Part shown: in pieces, positions 8,299-18,074 of the stretch | How positions within the stretch are numbered: position 1 is the first letter of the stretch | Layout: each line of letters begins with the position of its first letter | Assembly: GCF_003711225.1 (NCBI RefSeq) | Contig: NZ_CP031030.1 | Location: forward strand, 930,001-994,000 | Direction: 5' to 3' | Source of the DNA: Runella sp. SP2 | Lineage (GTDB): Bacteria > Bacteroidota > Bacteroidia > Cytophagales > Spirosomataceae | Length of the DNA stretch: 64,000 nucleotides | The notes under the pieces: model-generated | Told to the model about the DNA's origin: nothing | The model's input: the letters and a program-made list of their open reading frames with translations, nothing else | The model's database searches: none | Made by a program: the position numbers and the translations under genes

Positions 8299-9735
8299 CT
8301 AGAATTGAAAATAGATAAATTGTTGTTCTTTTCCTCCAAACCAAAAAAATGCAATAATAATTGCATACCTTATAGGTCTTTTCCATTTTAAGCCTAAATT
8401 AGAAATTGCATATTCCCCATCTCTTCCTTTCCATTCTATAAAGATAAAAATAAAAATAAAAATTAAAGTTGACAGGCCTTTTGACATTCCCGAAAATTTC
8501 GGTATTGAAAAAAGTGACGGAGAAAAAATTTTAGAAACGTAGCTTATTGCGTGTCCGATATTTTCTGCTCTAAAGAATATCCAAGCAAACACAGTTAATC
8601 CAAAGGTTAGTAACATTAATGTAATTTCTTTTAGACTTGGAATTAATTTTCCTTGAGCCACAGTCTCTAAATTATTACGATTGTTGTTAGTTAATAAAAG
8701 TGGTAAAAAGTAAATGGCATTTAATACACCCCAAACAATAAATGTCCAATTAGCACCGTGCCAAAAACCACTTACAATGAAAATTAGAAATATGTTTCTT
8801 ACTTTCAACCAAGTACTACTGCGACTACCACCTAACGGGAAATAAAGATAATCTCTAAACCAAGTTGAAAGTGAAATATGCCAACGTCTCCAAAATTCCG
8901 CAATATCTCTTGAAAAATATGGGAAATTGAAGTTTTGCATTAAGTTAAATCCCAGAAGCCTGGATGTTCCAATTGCAATATCCGAATAACCAGAAAAGTC
9001 TCCATAGATTTGAAAGGTAAAAAACAAGGCTCCTACAACAAGCGTACTACCATTCATATCAGCTGAATTGTTAAAAATTTGATTTGCAAAATCAGCACAA
9101 TTATCAGCAATTACAATTTTCTTGAACAAACCCCAAAGTATTTGTCGCATTCCGTCAATTGCTTTTGTATACTCAAACTTACGTTTTTTATAAAATTGAG
9201 GAAGCAAATGTGCTCCTCTTTCAATTGGTCCTGCTACTAACTGTGGAAAAAAACTAACAAATGCAGAAAAAGAAATAAAGTCTTCTGTTGGTTCAAGTTT
9301 TCGTTTGTAAACATCAATGCTGTAACTCATAGTTTGAAACGTATAAAAGCTAATACCAACGGGCAAGATGATATTTAAAGAGTTAGCTTGAATTTTTGCC
9401 CCAAAAAGTGAAAATACACTATTGATGTTATGAAGAAAAAAGTTGTAGTATTTAAAAAAAATAAGAGATCCTAGGTTTAATAAGATACTTGTACAAAGTA
9501 GTATTTTTCTTTTTGTTAAATTTTCTTGTTTTAACAATCTTATACCAACAAAATAATCAACAAGTGAACTGAATAAGATTAAAAAAAGAAATCTCCAATT
9601 CCACCAACCATAAAAAAAATAACTTGCTGCAACTATCAGAAAATTTTGCAGTCTCAAGTTTTTGTTTGTTACAAACCAATAGAGTATAAAAAATATTGGG
9701 AAAAATATTGCAAAATCTATTGAGTTAAAAAGCAT
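8299..9735 (-). CDS. MBOAT-family O-acetyltransferase (AlgI-like)
   Basis: This membrane protein of 478 aa has about eleven hydrophobic segments. It carries the MBOAT hallmarks: LPVGISFYTFQTMSYSIDVY near residue 125, FFPQLVAGPIERG near 163, RRWHISLSTWFRDYLYFPLGG near 283, and SGFWHGANW with the catalytic His326. Such proteins move acetyl groups across the inner membrane to an SGNH partner that modifies a polysaccharide. The adjacent downstream gene encodes that partner but is frameshifted, so the pair may be inactive. It opens a separate leftward unit in AT-rich DNA. Confidence 0.92.
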   Translation of the reverse strand: MLFNSIDFAIFFPIFFILYWFVTNKNLRLQNFLIVAASYFFYGWWNWRFLFLILFSSLVDYFVGIRLLKQENLTKRKILLCTSILLNLGSLIFFKYYNFFLHNINSVFSLFGAKIQANSLNIILPVGISFYTFQTMSYSIDVYKRKLEPTEDFISFSAFVSFFPQLVAGPIERGAHLLPQFYKKRKFEYTKAIDGMRQILWGLFKKIVIADNCADFANQIFNNSADMNGSTLVVGALFFTFQIYGDFSGYSDIAIGTSRLLGFNLMQNFNFPYFSRDIAEFWRRWHISLSTWFRDYLYFPLGGSRSSTWLKVRNIFLIFIVSGFWHGANWTFIVWGVLNAIYFLPLLLTNNNRNNLETVAQGKLIPSLKEITLMLLTFGLTVFAWIFFRAENIGHAISYVSKIFSPSLFSIPKFSGMSKGLSTLIFIFIFIFIEWKGRDGEYAISNLGLKWKRPIRYAIIIAFFWFGGKEQQFIYFQF

Positions 9736-9810
9736 TTCTTTTGTCTATATTTTAATGTCAATTTTTAGCACTTTCGTTTCGATTAGTATAACGCACAACG
9801 ACTTTGTTGT

Positions 9811-10420
9811 ATGGCAGTATTAAAGCATCACAACCTGTTCAAAAAAGCACTGGAATGGCGAACTTTGAGATTGCCAAACCTCCAAAGTCACCGCCCTATG
9901 GGCTCCAGTACTATGCCAAAATTACACTTTTTTACTTATGTCGACAACCAAATTCCTAAAAAACTAAAAAAAGTTAAGAAGTCACAACCTGCCAAAGAAA
10001 CGAACCGACTAAGCAACTGGTCTGAGTATAATAAAGCATTGATTACCAAGGGATTTGTTGCGCTTTAGCTTAGTGAAGATACGTTGATGAATTGGTATTA
10101 TCAAGATCCACGCGGTGCTGGCGGCCGGCTTCGCTATTCCGACGAGTGTATTCAGGCCGATTTGGCTGTTAAAGCAGTCTTTTGACTTGCGTTTCGGTAG
10201 ATTAAAGGGTTGATAAAGAGAATATTAGGTGATATTTAGATAAATCTGCAAGTACCAAGATACACTCAATTATGTCGCCGACAGGCCAAAGTAGTAGCTT
10301 TTTCAGCCCCAGTTCCTGATAAGGATAGTATTTCGAAGCCCTTCATCTTTTCATCGACAGTACAGGGTTAAAAGTATATGGAGAGGGTGACGAGGCCGCT
10401 TTTTCTACAATAATTTGTCT
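9811..10420 (+). pseudogene. Degenerate IS5-family transposase
   Basis: The frame at 9811-10068 ends LSNWSEYNKALITKGFVAL and then stops. After the stop, the same frame continues with SEDTLMNWYYQDPRGAGGRLRY and SDECIQADLAVKAVF, typical of the IS5 N-terminal region. Further on there are QVPRYTQLCRRQ and, in another frame, IDSTGLKVYGEG, which carries a catalytic aspartate. Several stops and frameshifts show it is dead, and the C-terminal third is missing. Confidence 0.8.
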
Positions 10421-10475
10421 TACGATTTGTTATTTGTTGATGGGTAAAAGAGGCTACAACCGCTGAGGCGGCCCT

Positions 10476-10900
10476 GTTTTTAGGAGTTCACATCCCTCCT
10501 TGAGTATGTCATATTCAAGGCTTTTATCGGCTAACAGTTTCTCTAACCTTGCATTTTCTAATTCTCACATTAGCCTAAGCTCGTCTGTTCCCATACCCCA
10601 TACCTACTTTTCCAATTATAAAATCCCCTGGTGAGATGTCGTGTTCTAGACATACATCTTTTTCGCTCTTATCTTTACATACACTACTTAAGATTGTACG
10701 ATTTGTAATTTACTAGATTTGCTTGTTTTACCATTTTGATTGTGAAAATTATGAAATTCCTCCAATTTTAAATGGTTACGTCTTCTGGGAGCAGGACACA
10801 ATGATAAATAATACCTTTACTAACGTCTAACTCTTTGGCTACTTTAGGAAAACTTTGTTCGTTTTTAAACTTATTTATGACTTGAACCTTAAAGTCAGTG
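10476..10900 (-). pseudogene. Degenerate IS3-type OrfA transposase remnants
   Basis: On the minus strand, near 10900, the translation reads DFKVQVINKFKNEQSFPKVAKELDVS, the opening helix-turn-helix of an IS3 OrfA. Nearer 10700, pieces resembling EHDISPG...FYNWKSRYG are followed by LENARLEKLLADKSLEYDILKEG, the leucine-zipper end of another OrfA. Stops interrupt every frame. No OrfB is visible. Confidence 0.7.
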
Positions 10901-11082
10901 TTATATATAAAAAATATTTAGTAGTATTAAATTATATAACTTTGTAAAGTTACGTATTTGGGATATTTGTCTCATTATGGTCGCTAGATTAGTAATATTT
11001 ATGACTTTAATTGAGAGGTATAACCTAGATTTTTAGGAATAATATTTAAAATTGAATTAATTGTTAAAATATATAATTTGCC

Positions 11083-13743
11083 ATGAGAAAACACGTTTTA
11101 ATGTGGTTATCGCTTCTAACAGCAATAGTTACACAAGCCCAAGTCTCACGAGAGACAACCGAACAAAAAATTGACAGCCTTCTGCCTGTTAATACAGCGC
11201 GTTTAATTACACCGATACGCCTACAAACTGCGTTTCGGAAAGTGCTTGATTATGTACAGCCCAACATTGCGAATGGCGGTCTATCGCCGCTAAAACTTTC
11301 TTCTGGTGGAGCCACCTCAGGGCAAATCCTGAAATGGAACGGCTCTGCGTGGGTACCGTCTGCGGATGCCGTTGGGAGTGCGCCTACTTGGGGGGCAATT
11401 ACGGGGACACTAAGCACACAATCTGATTTACAAACCGCCCTAAATGGCAAAGCAAACACAAGTCACACGCACCTTGTAGGCGACCTGACACAATCGGGAG
11501 CAACCACAGGGCAGGTAATAAAGTGGAATGGTACGGCGTGGACGCCTTCTGCGGATGCAGTAGGAAGCTCTCCAACTTGGGGAAGTCTCACAGGCACACT
11601 AAGTACCCAATCCGACTTAAATTCGGCGCTTGCGGGAAAAGAACCACTCATTTCAGTTGGAGGATTGGCCTTAAATAAAATCTCACTCTCAGGAGCTACC
11701 GAAGGGAATGTTCTTAAAATTAGTGGTGGGGTTCTTACTTATGCCACCGATGCCACAGGTGGTGGGGCAAGTGGAAATGTGATTTCTACTGTTACAAATA
11801 TCGCAGCTTTGAAAACGCGGGTTGGGGCTTACGCTAGCGAAGGCGTAAGAACAATGGGGTATTATACGGCAAATGATGGCGGCGGATGGCTTTATATTTG
11901 GAATGCAACGAGCACGGCTACTGCCAATGATGGTTCTGTTATACAGGTAACAGGGCAAGCAACAGGACGTTGGGAAATTGCATATTATGGTTATACTTAT
12001 GCACGGTGGTTTGGTGTAAAAGCCGATGGCACAACCGACGATAAAGTTACGATTAAAAAAGCAATTGATTTCGCTGTATCTAAAGGGGGCGACCTTTATC
12101 TTGGTCAAGGGGTTATTATTACTACCGATGAATTGTTTCTAGGGACGGTAAGTCCTGCTAGTTTGCCAAGCGCGGAAAAGATAAGAATCATTGGCGAAGG
12201 GCCTACATTTGATTGGAACACTTCTAGTCCTCAGTTTACCACAGGTACAATGATTATGTTGCGTGGCAGTGGCAAAAACGCTGTGTTGAACATAACCGCA
12301 GGGCTGGGGAGATACTTAAAATTAGAGAACTTCACGGTTTCATGCGAAACAAATGGTGGTGCAGAATATGGAGTTTTATGGTCAACGACGGCAACGAGTG
12401 CACATTCGCTAGAACGTATTCATTCTTACAAGGCAAACAAAGCATTTGGAATCCTTGCTGGCGGCTATGCGAATGGGGAGTTTACACATTTTGAGGATTG
12501 TGTAGGCAGTGGCATTACAAATTTCTTTTACATGGCACCTAACACAGGTCAGGCATTCAATCATCTGTTTGTCAACTGTCATGGAGGAGTTACTGGCGAT
12601 GGTGGTGTAATATTTCAAATTGGTGGTGGTGGACTAGGATTTGGTCTTACCCTGGTAAATTTCAATAGTAGCAATGCTATTTTATCAAACTTTATGACTG
12701 GCTTAGGTACTACTTTGCTGAAAAGTGAGGGAGTTTCAGGGATAATTTCAATGAGAGGGGGACGTATTGAGCAGGTATCCACTTTACTAAATCTCACACA
12801 AGGTTCAAATTTAGTGAATGGGAAATTTGTCTTTGAGGATGTCCATTTCGATGGTATGCAATGCAATTCTTCTCGAAAGTTCATCAAGACAACCTCAAAT
12901 AACTCCTCTCAGAGTCTTCAGTTTAAAAATTGCATTTTTAGCCCGTTAGTGGCGCAAGAATCAAATTCTGAAGTTAATATTGAACTAGGTCAGTATTCCG
13001 AATCGGAATATAGATTTGATAGATGCAATTTTAGCCGATTTCCCAAGTATGACATTTCGCATACTCAGACCACGAAAGGGAAAGTCATTTTTGATAACTG
13101 TCAGCGTACGAATTTTAACTCAAATGGGTCTATTATTTTTTCAAAGGCTTATTGCTATAACGAACCTACGCCAAGCCTTTCAGTACACAAGCCTCAAAAC
13201 TTTTTGCTTCAATCTGGTTTTTCTGCCAGTACAGGCGGGGATATTGTTGCAACAAGCCCGTGGACGCACACAACTCAGTCATCATTCTATGAACTCTACA
13301 ATAAGGACAATGCTTTAGGTTCACCACAATCTAGTGATACTCGATACCGACAATTTGCGCTAAAAGCTAATGCTTCGGTATCACAAGTAGTGAGCGCACT
13401 TTCATTTGGCTCGGGGGATAACGTGTATCGGTATCGTATATATCTTAGCTTTTATCAAGCTGCAAACTCGCCGTTTCGAGTAAGGTTGAAAAACTCAAGT
13501 ACGGGAAAAGTATATGATTCGGTAACACTTTTAGGCCCAGGAACTGATAATGAGTTGATGCAGGTGGACTTACTTGCTCACGATAGTAATGTGGGAGGGA
13601 ATTTGGTTGTTGAACTGACCAACCTAAATACCGACTGGCCCGCAAGAATCAATATGTATGGTCAATATGTCTATACAAATACAGCGGCCTCCTTTATCGA
13701 AACAACTACTTCTACCTTAAATCAACCATTGATAGTAAGATAA
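11083..13743 (+). CDS. Secreted tailspike-like beta-helix protein (pectate-lyase fold)
   Basis: This 886-aa protein starts with a signal peptide ending at TQAQ. A phage tail-fibre-like region follows (about residues 60-230), with repeats of the type SGATTGQVIKWNGTAW..SADAVG and HTHLVGDLTQ. From about residue 305, ARWFGVKADGTTDDKVTIKKAI opens a right-handed parallel beta-helix of the kind used by tailspike depolymerases. The last 150 residues look like a carbohydrate-binding beta-sandwich. It lies three bases before a paralogue with the same architecture. The role is probably binding or degrading glycan; whether as a virion part or an exported protein is unclear. Confidence 0.75.
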   Translation: MRKHVLMWLSLLTAIVTQAQVSRETTEQKIDSLLPVNTARLITPIRLQTAFRKVLDYVQPNIANGGLSPLKLSSGGATSGQILKWNGSAWVPSADAVGSAPTWGAITGTLSTQSDLQTALNGKANTSHTHLVGDLTQSGATTGQVIKWNGTAWTPSADAVGSSPTWGSLTGTLSTQSDLNSALAGKEPLISVGGLALNKISLSGATEGNVLKISGGVLTYATDATGGGASGNVISTVTNIAALKTRVGAYASEGVRTMGYYTANDGGGWLYIWNATSTATANDGSVIQVTGQATGRWEIAYYGYTYARWFGVKADGTTDDKVTIKKAIDFAVSKGGDLYLGQGVIITTDELFLGTVSPASLPSAEKIRIIGEGPTFDWNTSSPQFTTGTMIMLRGSGKNAVLNITAGLGRYLKLENFTVSCETNGGAEYGVLWSTTATSAHSLERIHSYKANKAFGILAGGYANGEFTHFEDCVGSGITNFFYMAPNTGQAFNHLFVNCHGGVTGDGGVIFQIGGGGLGFGLTLVNFNSSNAILSNFMTGLGTTLLKSEGVSGIISMRGGRIEQVSTLLNLTQGSNLVNGKFVFEDVHFDGMQCNSSRKFIKTTSNNSSQSLQFKNCIFSPLVAQESNSEVNIELGQYSESEYRFDRCNFSRFPKYDISHTQTTKGKVIFDNCQRTNFNSNGSIIFSKAYCYNEPTPSLSVHKPQNFLLQSGFSASTGGDIVATSPWTHTTQSSFYELYNKDNALGSPQSSDTRYRQFALKANASVSQVVSALSFGSGDNVYRYRIYLSFYQAANSPFRVRLKNSSTGKVYDSVTLLGPGTDNELMQVDLLAHDSNVGGNLVVELTNLNTDWPARINMYGQYVYTNTAASFIETTTSTLNQPLIVR

Positions 13744-13745
13744 AC

Positions 13746-15788
13746 ATGAAAAATCCATTAATCCTTATGCTAGGAATAGTGCTCGCTTGTGCCATTCCTA
13801 GCTATGCACAAAGTACGCAGTCCGAAGCGCAAGCAGCGGTTGACTCACTTTTGCCGTCCAATACCTCTAAAACCATAACAGCAGCCCGATTGCGGCAAGC
13901 GTTCACCAAAACGCTTAACTATGCCAAAACCATCCAAAATACCTTGGGTGGCAAGGCAAATTTAACGCATGGCCATGCACCAAGTGAGCTTACCCAATCG
14001 GGAGCAACCACAGGGCAGGTCATCAAGTGGAACGGTAGCACCTGGGCACCATCTGCGGATGTCAGTGCTGGAACTCCTACATGGGGAGGGATTTCGGGGA
14101 CACTAAGCAATCAGGCAGACTTGAGCAATCGCTTTGCCTCCAAGCTCGACACTGGAGCATTTGTGACGCCAGAGATGTTTGGAGCGGTCGGCAATGGCGT
14201 CACAAATGACAGGGTAGCGCTTCAAAATATGTTTAATGCCTACAAAAAAGGCAAAATAGCATTTTTGAGAGGCAAAAACTACTTTATCGGCGCGGGTACT
14301 CTTACGGTAAAAGGCTCGGGAAATGAGCAAAACGCCCTAGTGATTGAAGGTTATGGTGCAAAAATCACTTCTACCAACAGTGCAACAACCGCGACTATTT
14401 TATTTGACGACTGCATGAGAACCTCCGTTAAGGGTCTTGAAATAGATGGCACTTGCGATTTCGACGGTTGGTACTTTGGCAACATGGAAGAGTGTTACTT
14501 GAAGCGCCTTAGATTTGGCAACCAAAACTTGGATACTATTGACGAAACTTATTGGAGCGTATGGCGCCGCTGCAAAATTGCGAATGGGATTTATATCCAT
14601 ACGGGAACGGCAGGCGACAGGACGGAGTTCAACGCCAATAGTTTCTACGACTGCAACATCTGGTATGACACCTACGCAATCCATTTGTATGGCAATCAAA
14701 ACGCCCAAAATTGCAATTTCTATAATTGTGACCTAAGCTACCAAACGGTTGGTCGTATGGAAATAGAGCAAGATGTACTCGATTCTCAATTCAATTTTTA
14801 TTCTTGCTATTGGGACGATGATTTTTCGATTCCAGTCAATACAAACAATGTGGTAGTGAATACCTACGGCTTTGGAAACAACCCCAATTCGGGGAATATT
14901 GGTAGTCACGCCACGCTGAATACAGGCTCACAAAATGATGTAAGTAGTTCTTACGGAGGTAGAACAGGGTCGCGCGTACCAATGTCTTCCTACAATTTGA
15001 TTATCAATGGCGATTTGAAATCGGGGAAATCGAACGTAAACGCCGATTGGACGAGTGTGGCACCGATTATGGGAGGGGGCTTATTCAGGAATTACTTACG
15101 ATTTAGCGACAATACAGCCACAATCAAAAGCGCAGAATGGAAGGCAATTAAGGCCCCATTTACGGGTTATTATGCGGTAACGGTAATAGGCCGTAACGTG
15201 GGCGGCACCAACGTAGTATTCTCTAATGTGGTGAACAACGTAGATGTGTATTATAACCCCGTGTCGGTCAACGATGCCACAGATTTTGTGGTATCAACGG
15301 GCAAGGTTTTTCTGCAAGCAGGGGACGAGTACAAGTTTAGACTTTATACCCAAGCCAGCGCCAATAACGTGGTGGATATTGCATACGTTGGCCTGACCTT
15401 TGGCCGAACAGGTGGACTTACGGCTGTTTCGCATCCAGAAGCAGGGTCAATTAAAACAACTGAAAGCTATTACGAAGGCGCTACGGCGGGGACGCTTTTC
15501 ACGCTACCAATCGCAGTCAATGAGCGTATTTCGGCCAAATGCACCTGTTATGGGGCTGACCCTACTTACCCTGACGGGGCGACCTTCAATGAATCGGTGA
15601 TTGTAGCAAGTAGAAGTGACACCCAATACACGTACTCAATCACGCCTCAAACTACTTTGAAGACAGGAGCAATCTCAGCCGCTCCCTCTTTTAGCTTGAC
15701 CGAAAGCGGCGGCGTAATCTCCGTAATAGCTACTCCTGCCGATGGTAATATCCGCCTGACGTGCGAGCTAAAGGGCACTTTTAGATAG
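13746..15788 (+). CDS. Second secreted tailspike-like beta-helix protein
   Basis: This 680-aa protein is a paralogue of the preceding one. It has a signal peptide ending at SYAQ. Residues 25-60 (AVDSLLPSNTSKTITAARLRQAF) match the equivalent segment of its neighbour, followed by one fibre repeat (ELTQSGATTGQVIKWNGSTW). ASKLDTGAFVTPEMFGAVGNG and VTNDRVALQNMF (near residue 145) open a beta-helix domain. The C-terminal 270 residues form a beta-sandwich and a small end domain. Only two bases separate it from the upstream stop plus start, so the pair is translated together. The glycan target is unknown. Confidence 0.75.
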   Translation: MKNPLILMLGIVLACAIPSYAQSTQSEAQAAVDSLLPSNTSKTITAARLRQAFTKTLNYAKTIQNTLGGKANLTHGHAPSELTQSGATTGQVIKWNGSTWAPSADVSAGTPTWGGISGTLSNQADLSNRFASKLDTGAFVTPEMFGAVGNGVTNDRVALQNMFNAYKKGKIAFLRGKNYFIGAGTLTVKGSGNEQNALVIEGYGAKITSTNSATTATILFDDCMRTSVKGLEIDGTCDFDGWYFGNMEECYLKRLRFGNQNLDTIDETYWSVWRRCKIANGIYIHTGTAGDRTEFNANSFYDCNIWYDTYAIHLYGNQNAQNCNFYNCDLSYQTVGRMEIEQDVLDSQFNFYSCYWDDDFSIPVNTNNVVVNTYGFGNNPNSGNIGSHATLNTGSQNDVSSSYGGRTGSRVPMSSYNLIINGDLKSGKSNVNADWTSVAPIMGGGLFRNYLRFSDNTATIKSAEWKAIKAPFTGYYAVTVIGRNVGGTNVVFSNVVNNVDVYYNPVSVNDATDFVVSTGKVFLQAGDEYKFRLYTQASANNVVDIAYVGLTFGRTGGLTAVSHPEAGSIKTTESYYEGATAGTLFTLPIAVNERISAKCTCYGADPTYPDGATFNESVIVASRSDTQYTYSITPQTTLKTGAISAAPSFSLTESGGVISVIATPADGNIRLTCELKGTFR

Positions 15789-15828
15789 TAGTATTGAATC
15801 AATCAAGTTTCCATTAATAGCCAATTTT

Positions 15829-16302
15829 ATGAAATTCACTGACCGCGTTTTACGCAACCCTCTTACCTCTTTGATTGGCGTGGCCTTCGCAATTGCGGGG
15901 GTCATGCTCCTAAAATGGTCTGACGACCTTTCGGAAGCATCGCGCGTGTTTTTGGCCATTCTTTGCTTTGTCATTGCGATGACGGGGCTAGGGTGGCGCG
16001 ATAATTCTCTAATGAGAGTGCTTGAGTTTTTTAAGAACAAAACCCCTGTGATTGTCGTGTCGAGTATCGCCTTTTTAGGCGTGTCCAGTTGCGTGTCAAA
16101 TCGGCATATCCTTGAAGAACTTCGTGCTTTTAGGGCACAACAAGAAGCTATTACTAACAATTATAACATCCAAATTGATGAAATCAACAAGAAATTCATT
16201 GACGAAAAAGTTCAGTCTATGGCTGACGGCGATTTGCTTAATTACGTTGAGCAGCTTGCCAACCCTAAGCCAGTCCAAAGCCCAACAAAGCGCAAAAATT
16301 AG
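15829..16302 (+). CDS. Holin-like membrane protein with internal lipobox-like segment
   Basis: This protein of 157 aa has two hydrophobic helices near residues 12-28 and 39-55. A third hydrophobic segment, VIVVSSIAFLGVSSC (about 74-88), ends in a lipobox-like cysteine and is followed by a coiled coil. The first half looks like a small phage holin and the second half like the signal and body of an o-spanin lipoprotein. It follows the two tailspike genes and overlaps the next gene by 125 bases in another frame, as lysis genes often do. The lysis role is an inference from topology and context. Confidence 0.55.
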   Translation: MKFTDRVLRNPLTSLIGVAFAIAGVMLLKWSDDLSEASRVFLAILCFVIAMTGLGWRDNSLMRVLEFFKNKTPVIVVSSIAFLGVSSCVSNRHILEELRAFRAQQEAITNNYNIQIDEINKKFIDEKVQSMADGDLLNYVEQLANPKPVQSPTKRKN

Positions 16303-16540
16303 TATTGAGCGCACTACTCTGGAAGCGTTGGCGGCCAAAGTACAAAAGGCGGACATCTACGAACGCCAAAACACCAACTTGCTCAAGCAGAGCGCAGAAC
16401 TGAAAGAGGAAATCGTGAGCCTAAAGGTAGAGAACAAAAGGCAAAGCGATGAGCTGCTGAAGCACCAAAAAAAATGGCGGTACGCAATCATGGCCATTGT
16501 CGTTCTGGTCTTTTTGGTGATTGTCTTGCTCAGAAGGTAA
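16178..16540 (+). CDS. Spanin-like protein with signal, coiled coil and C-terminal membrane anchor
   Basis: The longer frame opens at 16112, but the ATG at 16178 places a hydrophobic export signal (FSLWLTAICLITLSSL) near the N-terminus, so that start is preferred; it gives 120 aa. The middle is a coiled coil (residues about 45-95), and the end, AIMAIVVLVFLVIVLLRR, is a transmembrane anchor. This two-ended topology fits a phage spanin, which joins inner and outer membrane at lysis, but no lipobox cysteine is visible. The first third is encoded inside the preceding gene in a different frame. Confidence 0.55.
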   Translation: MKSTRNSLTKKFSLWLTAICLITLSSLPTLSQSKAQQSAKISIERTTLEALAAKVQKADIYERQNTNLLKQSAELKEEIVSLKVENKRQSDELLKHQKKWRYAIMAIVVLVFLVIVLLRR

Positions 16541-16633
16541 CACACAAAAAAAACGCCCCATCACACAAGCTAAACAAAGAAATACAAGTGCTAGTGTTTT
16601 TTGGGGCTATTTTGTGTTTGTAACAAAAATAAC

Positions 16634-17845
16634 TTACCCAAAAAGGTTGTCAACCAAATCGTCATTCTCACTTTGAGTACCTTCGTTAAAATAAGTCTGC
16701 GTAATGCTTATCGAACTGTGGTCAAGTGCAGCTGAGATAACAGTTACGTTGCCGCCAGTTTTTATTCTAGCATACTCAGCAAAGCTATGCCTTGCGGTAT
16801 GCGTTGTTAGCTTGGCGGCATTGATCAAAGGCGCTATTTCTTTCAACTCATTATTAATTACAGAAGTAGCTGCTTCGATTTTTTTACGCCAAACATCTTT
16901 ATCGAGCTTTTTCTGCTGGTACTTTTTTAAGAATGGAAAAATATATTCGCTATTACTCAAAAATGGCTTTCTATATTTTTCGACAATGGCCAGGGCTTGA
17001 GTTGACATCTTCTTTGATCTTGATTTTTGTGTTTTGGATGCAGTGTATTCAAGTCGCCCATTGACAATATTAGACCAACAAAGTTGCAGTACATCCGTCA
17101 CTCTCATGCCTTGCATAAAAAATGAAAAAAGGAAGAAATTACGAGCATGATCTTTGTTCGTCCCCTCTTGTAAGTCCAGTTTTTCAAGTTGATGAATTTG
17201 ATTTAGGGTAAGCCTTGTCCGAATGGTTTTAGATTTCTTGGCAGAATGTTTTGACCAAGGTGATAGCTTCTCTGGCTCATAAACCTCTGATTTTATTGCA
17301 TCATTGTAGGTTGCTTTGAGGATTTTGAGGTTATTGTGTATTGTATTGACAGCGTTTCCAAGACTCTTTAAATAGCGTTCGTACTCCTTTATCCAGTCAT
17401 AGGTTATTTCTTCAAAAAGTAAATCATTTCCCTTCAAAAAGACCTCAAGTTTGTTAATGATGGCAATCGCAGTTCGTTTAGTGCTTGGGTTGTCTATTTT
17501 ATTCGACCGTAGTTTTGCGTATTCTAGGAAACTATCACCAATAATCTCCTTCTTTAGCTGTTTTTTTAGGGTGGAAGCACTCACTTTTTTTCCACCTACC
17601 TGACTCTTCAAGTAGGTCTTTTCAACTTCAAGGATTTTGGCTTTGGTTGCAGCATTAATTAAGAGGTGTTGTGGATGGGTCTTTCTTACCTCTTTCTTCT
17701 CTTCGTTCCAGTGTCGTTTTTCGATAGAGTGTCCAATGGAAACTCTATACATTTTTCGAGCTTGCGTGATTCGTAGTTGAATATTCTGGGTGCCGTCTTT
17801 TTTGACACGGTTATCAAGCTCAACATGAAAAGATATTTTGCTCAT
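16634..17845 (-). CDS. Tyrosine recombinase/integrase of the first island
   Basis: This 403-aa integrase catalyses site-specific recombination at an attachment site. It has an N-terminal arm-binding domain (residues about 1-90), a SAM-like core-binding domain (about 100-200) and a catalytic domain. The catalytic set is complete: Arg248 in QGMRVTD, His349 and Arg352 in THTARHSF, His376 in LDHSS, and Tyr385 in TQTYF. It is transcribed leftward from a start about 120 bases left of the middle attachment site (17962-17980). That is where an element's own integrase would sit if it entered there. It converges with the lysis-like pair. Confidence 0.92.
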   Translation of the reverse strand: MSKISFHVELDNRVKKDGTQNIQLRITQARKMYRVSIGHSIEKRHWNEEKKEVRKTHPQHLLINAATKAKILEVEKTYLKSQVGGKKVSASTLKKQLKKEIIGDSFLEYAKLRSNKIDNPSTKRTAIAIINKLEVFLKGNDLLFEEITYDWIKEYERYLKSLGNAVNTIHNNLKILKATYNDAIKSEVYEPEKLSPWSKHSAKKSKTIRTRLTLNQIHQLEKLDLQEGTNKDHARNFFLFSFFMQGMRVTDVLQLCWSNIVNGRLEYTASKTQKSRSKKMSTQALAIVEKYRKPFLSNSEYIFPFLKKYQQKKLDKDVWRKKIEAATSVINNELKEIAPLINAAKLTTHTARHSFAEYARIKTGGNVTVISAALDHSSISITQTYFNEGTQSENDDLVDNLFG

Positions 17846-17900
17846 TTACTGAAACATTTACTGAAACAAAGTACAAATATGAGCAAATGTAGCAAAACAA

Positions 17901-17933
17901 AAAACCGCTCATACGTACGTACAAGCGGCTTTT
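17901..17933. terminator. Hairpin terminator beside the middle attachment site
   Basis: AAAACCGCT (17901-17909) pairs with AGCGGCTTTT (17924-17933). The loop contains the palindrome TACGTACGTA. A and T tracts flank both sides. It separates the island integrase from the attachment core and prophage. Confidence 0.6.
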
Positions 17934-17961
17934 TGTTTGGTTTGACTTGGTTAGTCTTGTC

Positions 17962-17980
17962 TTTTGTGATCCCGCTGGGA
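17962..17980. other. Middle attachment site (island/prophage junction)
   Basis: TTTTGTGATCCCGCTGGGA holds both the 14-base match to 2728-2741 and the 15-base GTGATCCCGCTGGGA shared exactly with 63922-63936. Downstream, TTGACTGCGTTAAGCGCTTAACTTAAC (18010-18036) also resembles the right flank near 63964. The minus-strand reading TCCCAGCGGGATCA looks like a tRNA 3' end. The site would be the right end of the island and the left end of the prophage. Confidence 0.7.
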
Positions 17981-18074
17981 TTCACACCTAAGAACACAAA
18001 GCCCTCTATTTGACTGCGTTAAGCGCTTAACTTAACTGTGTGCCACCGACGTATCGCCCGCAAAGGCGAAAAAA

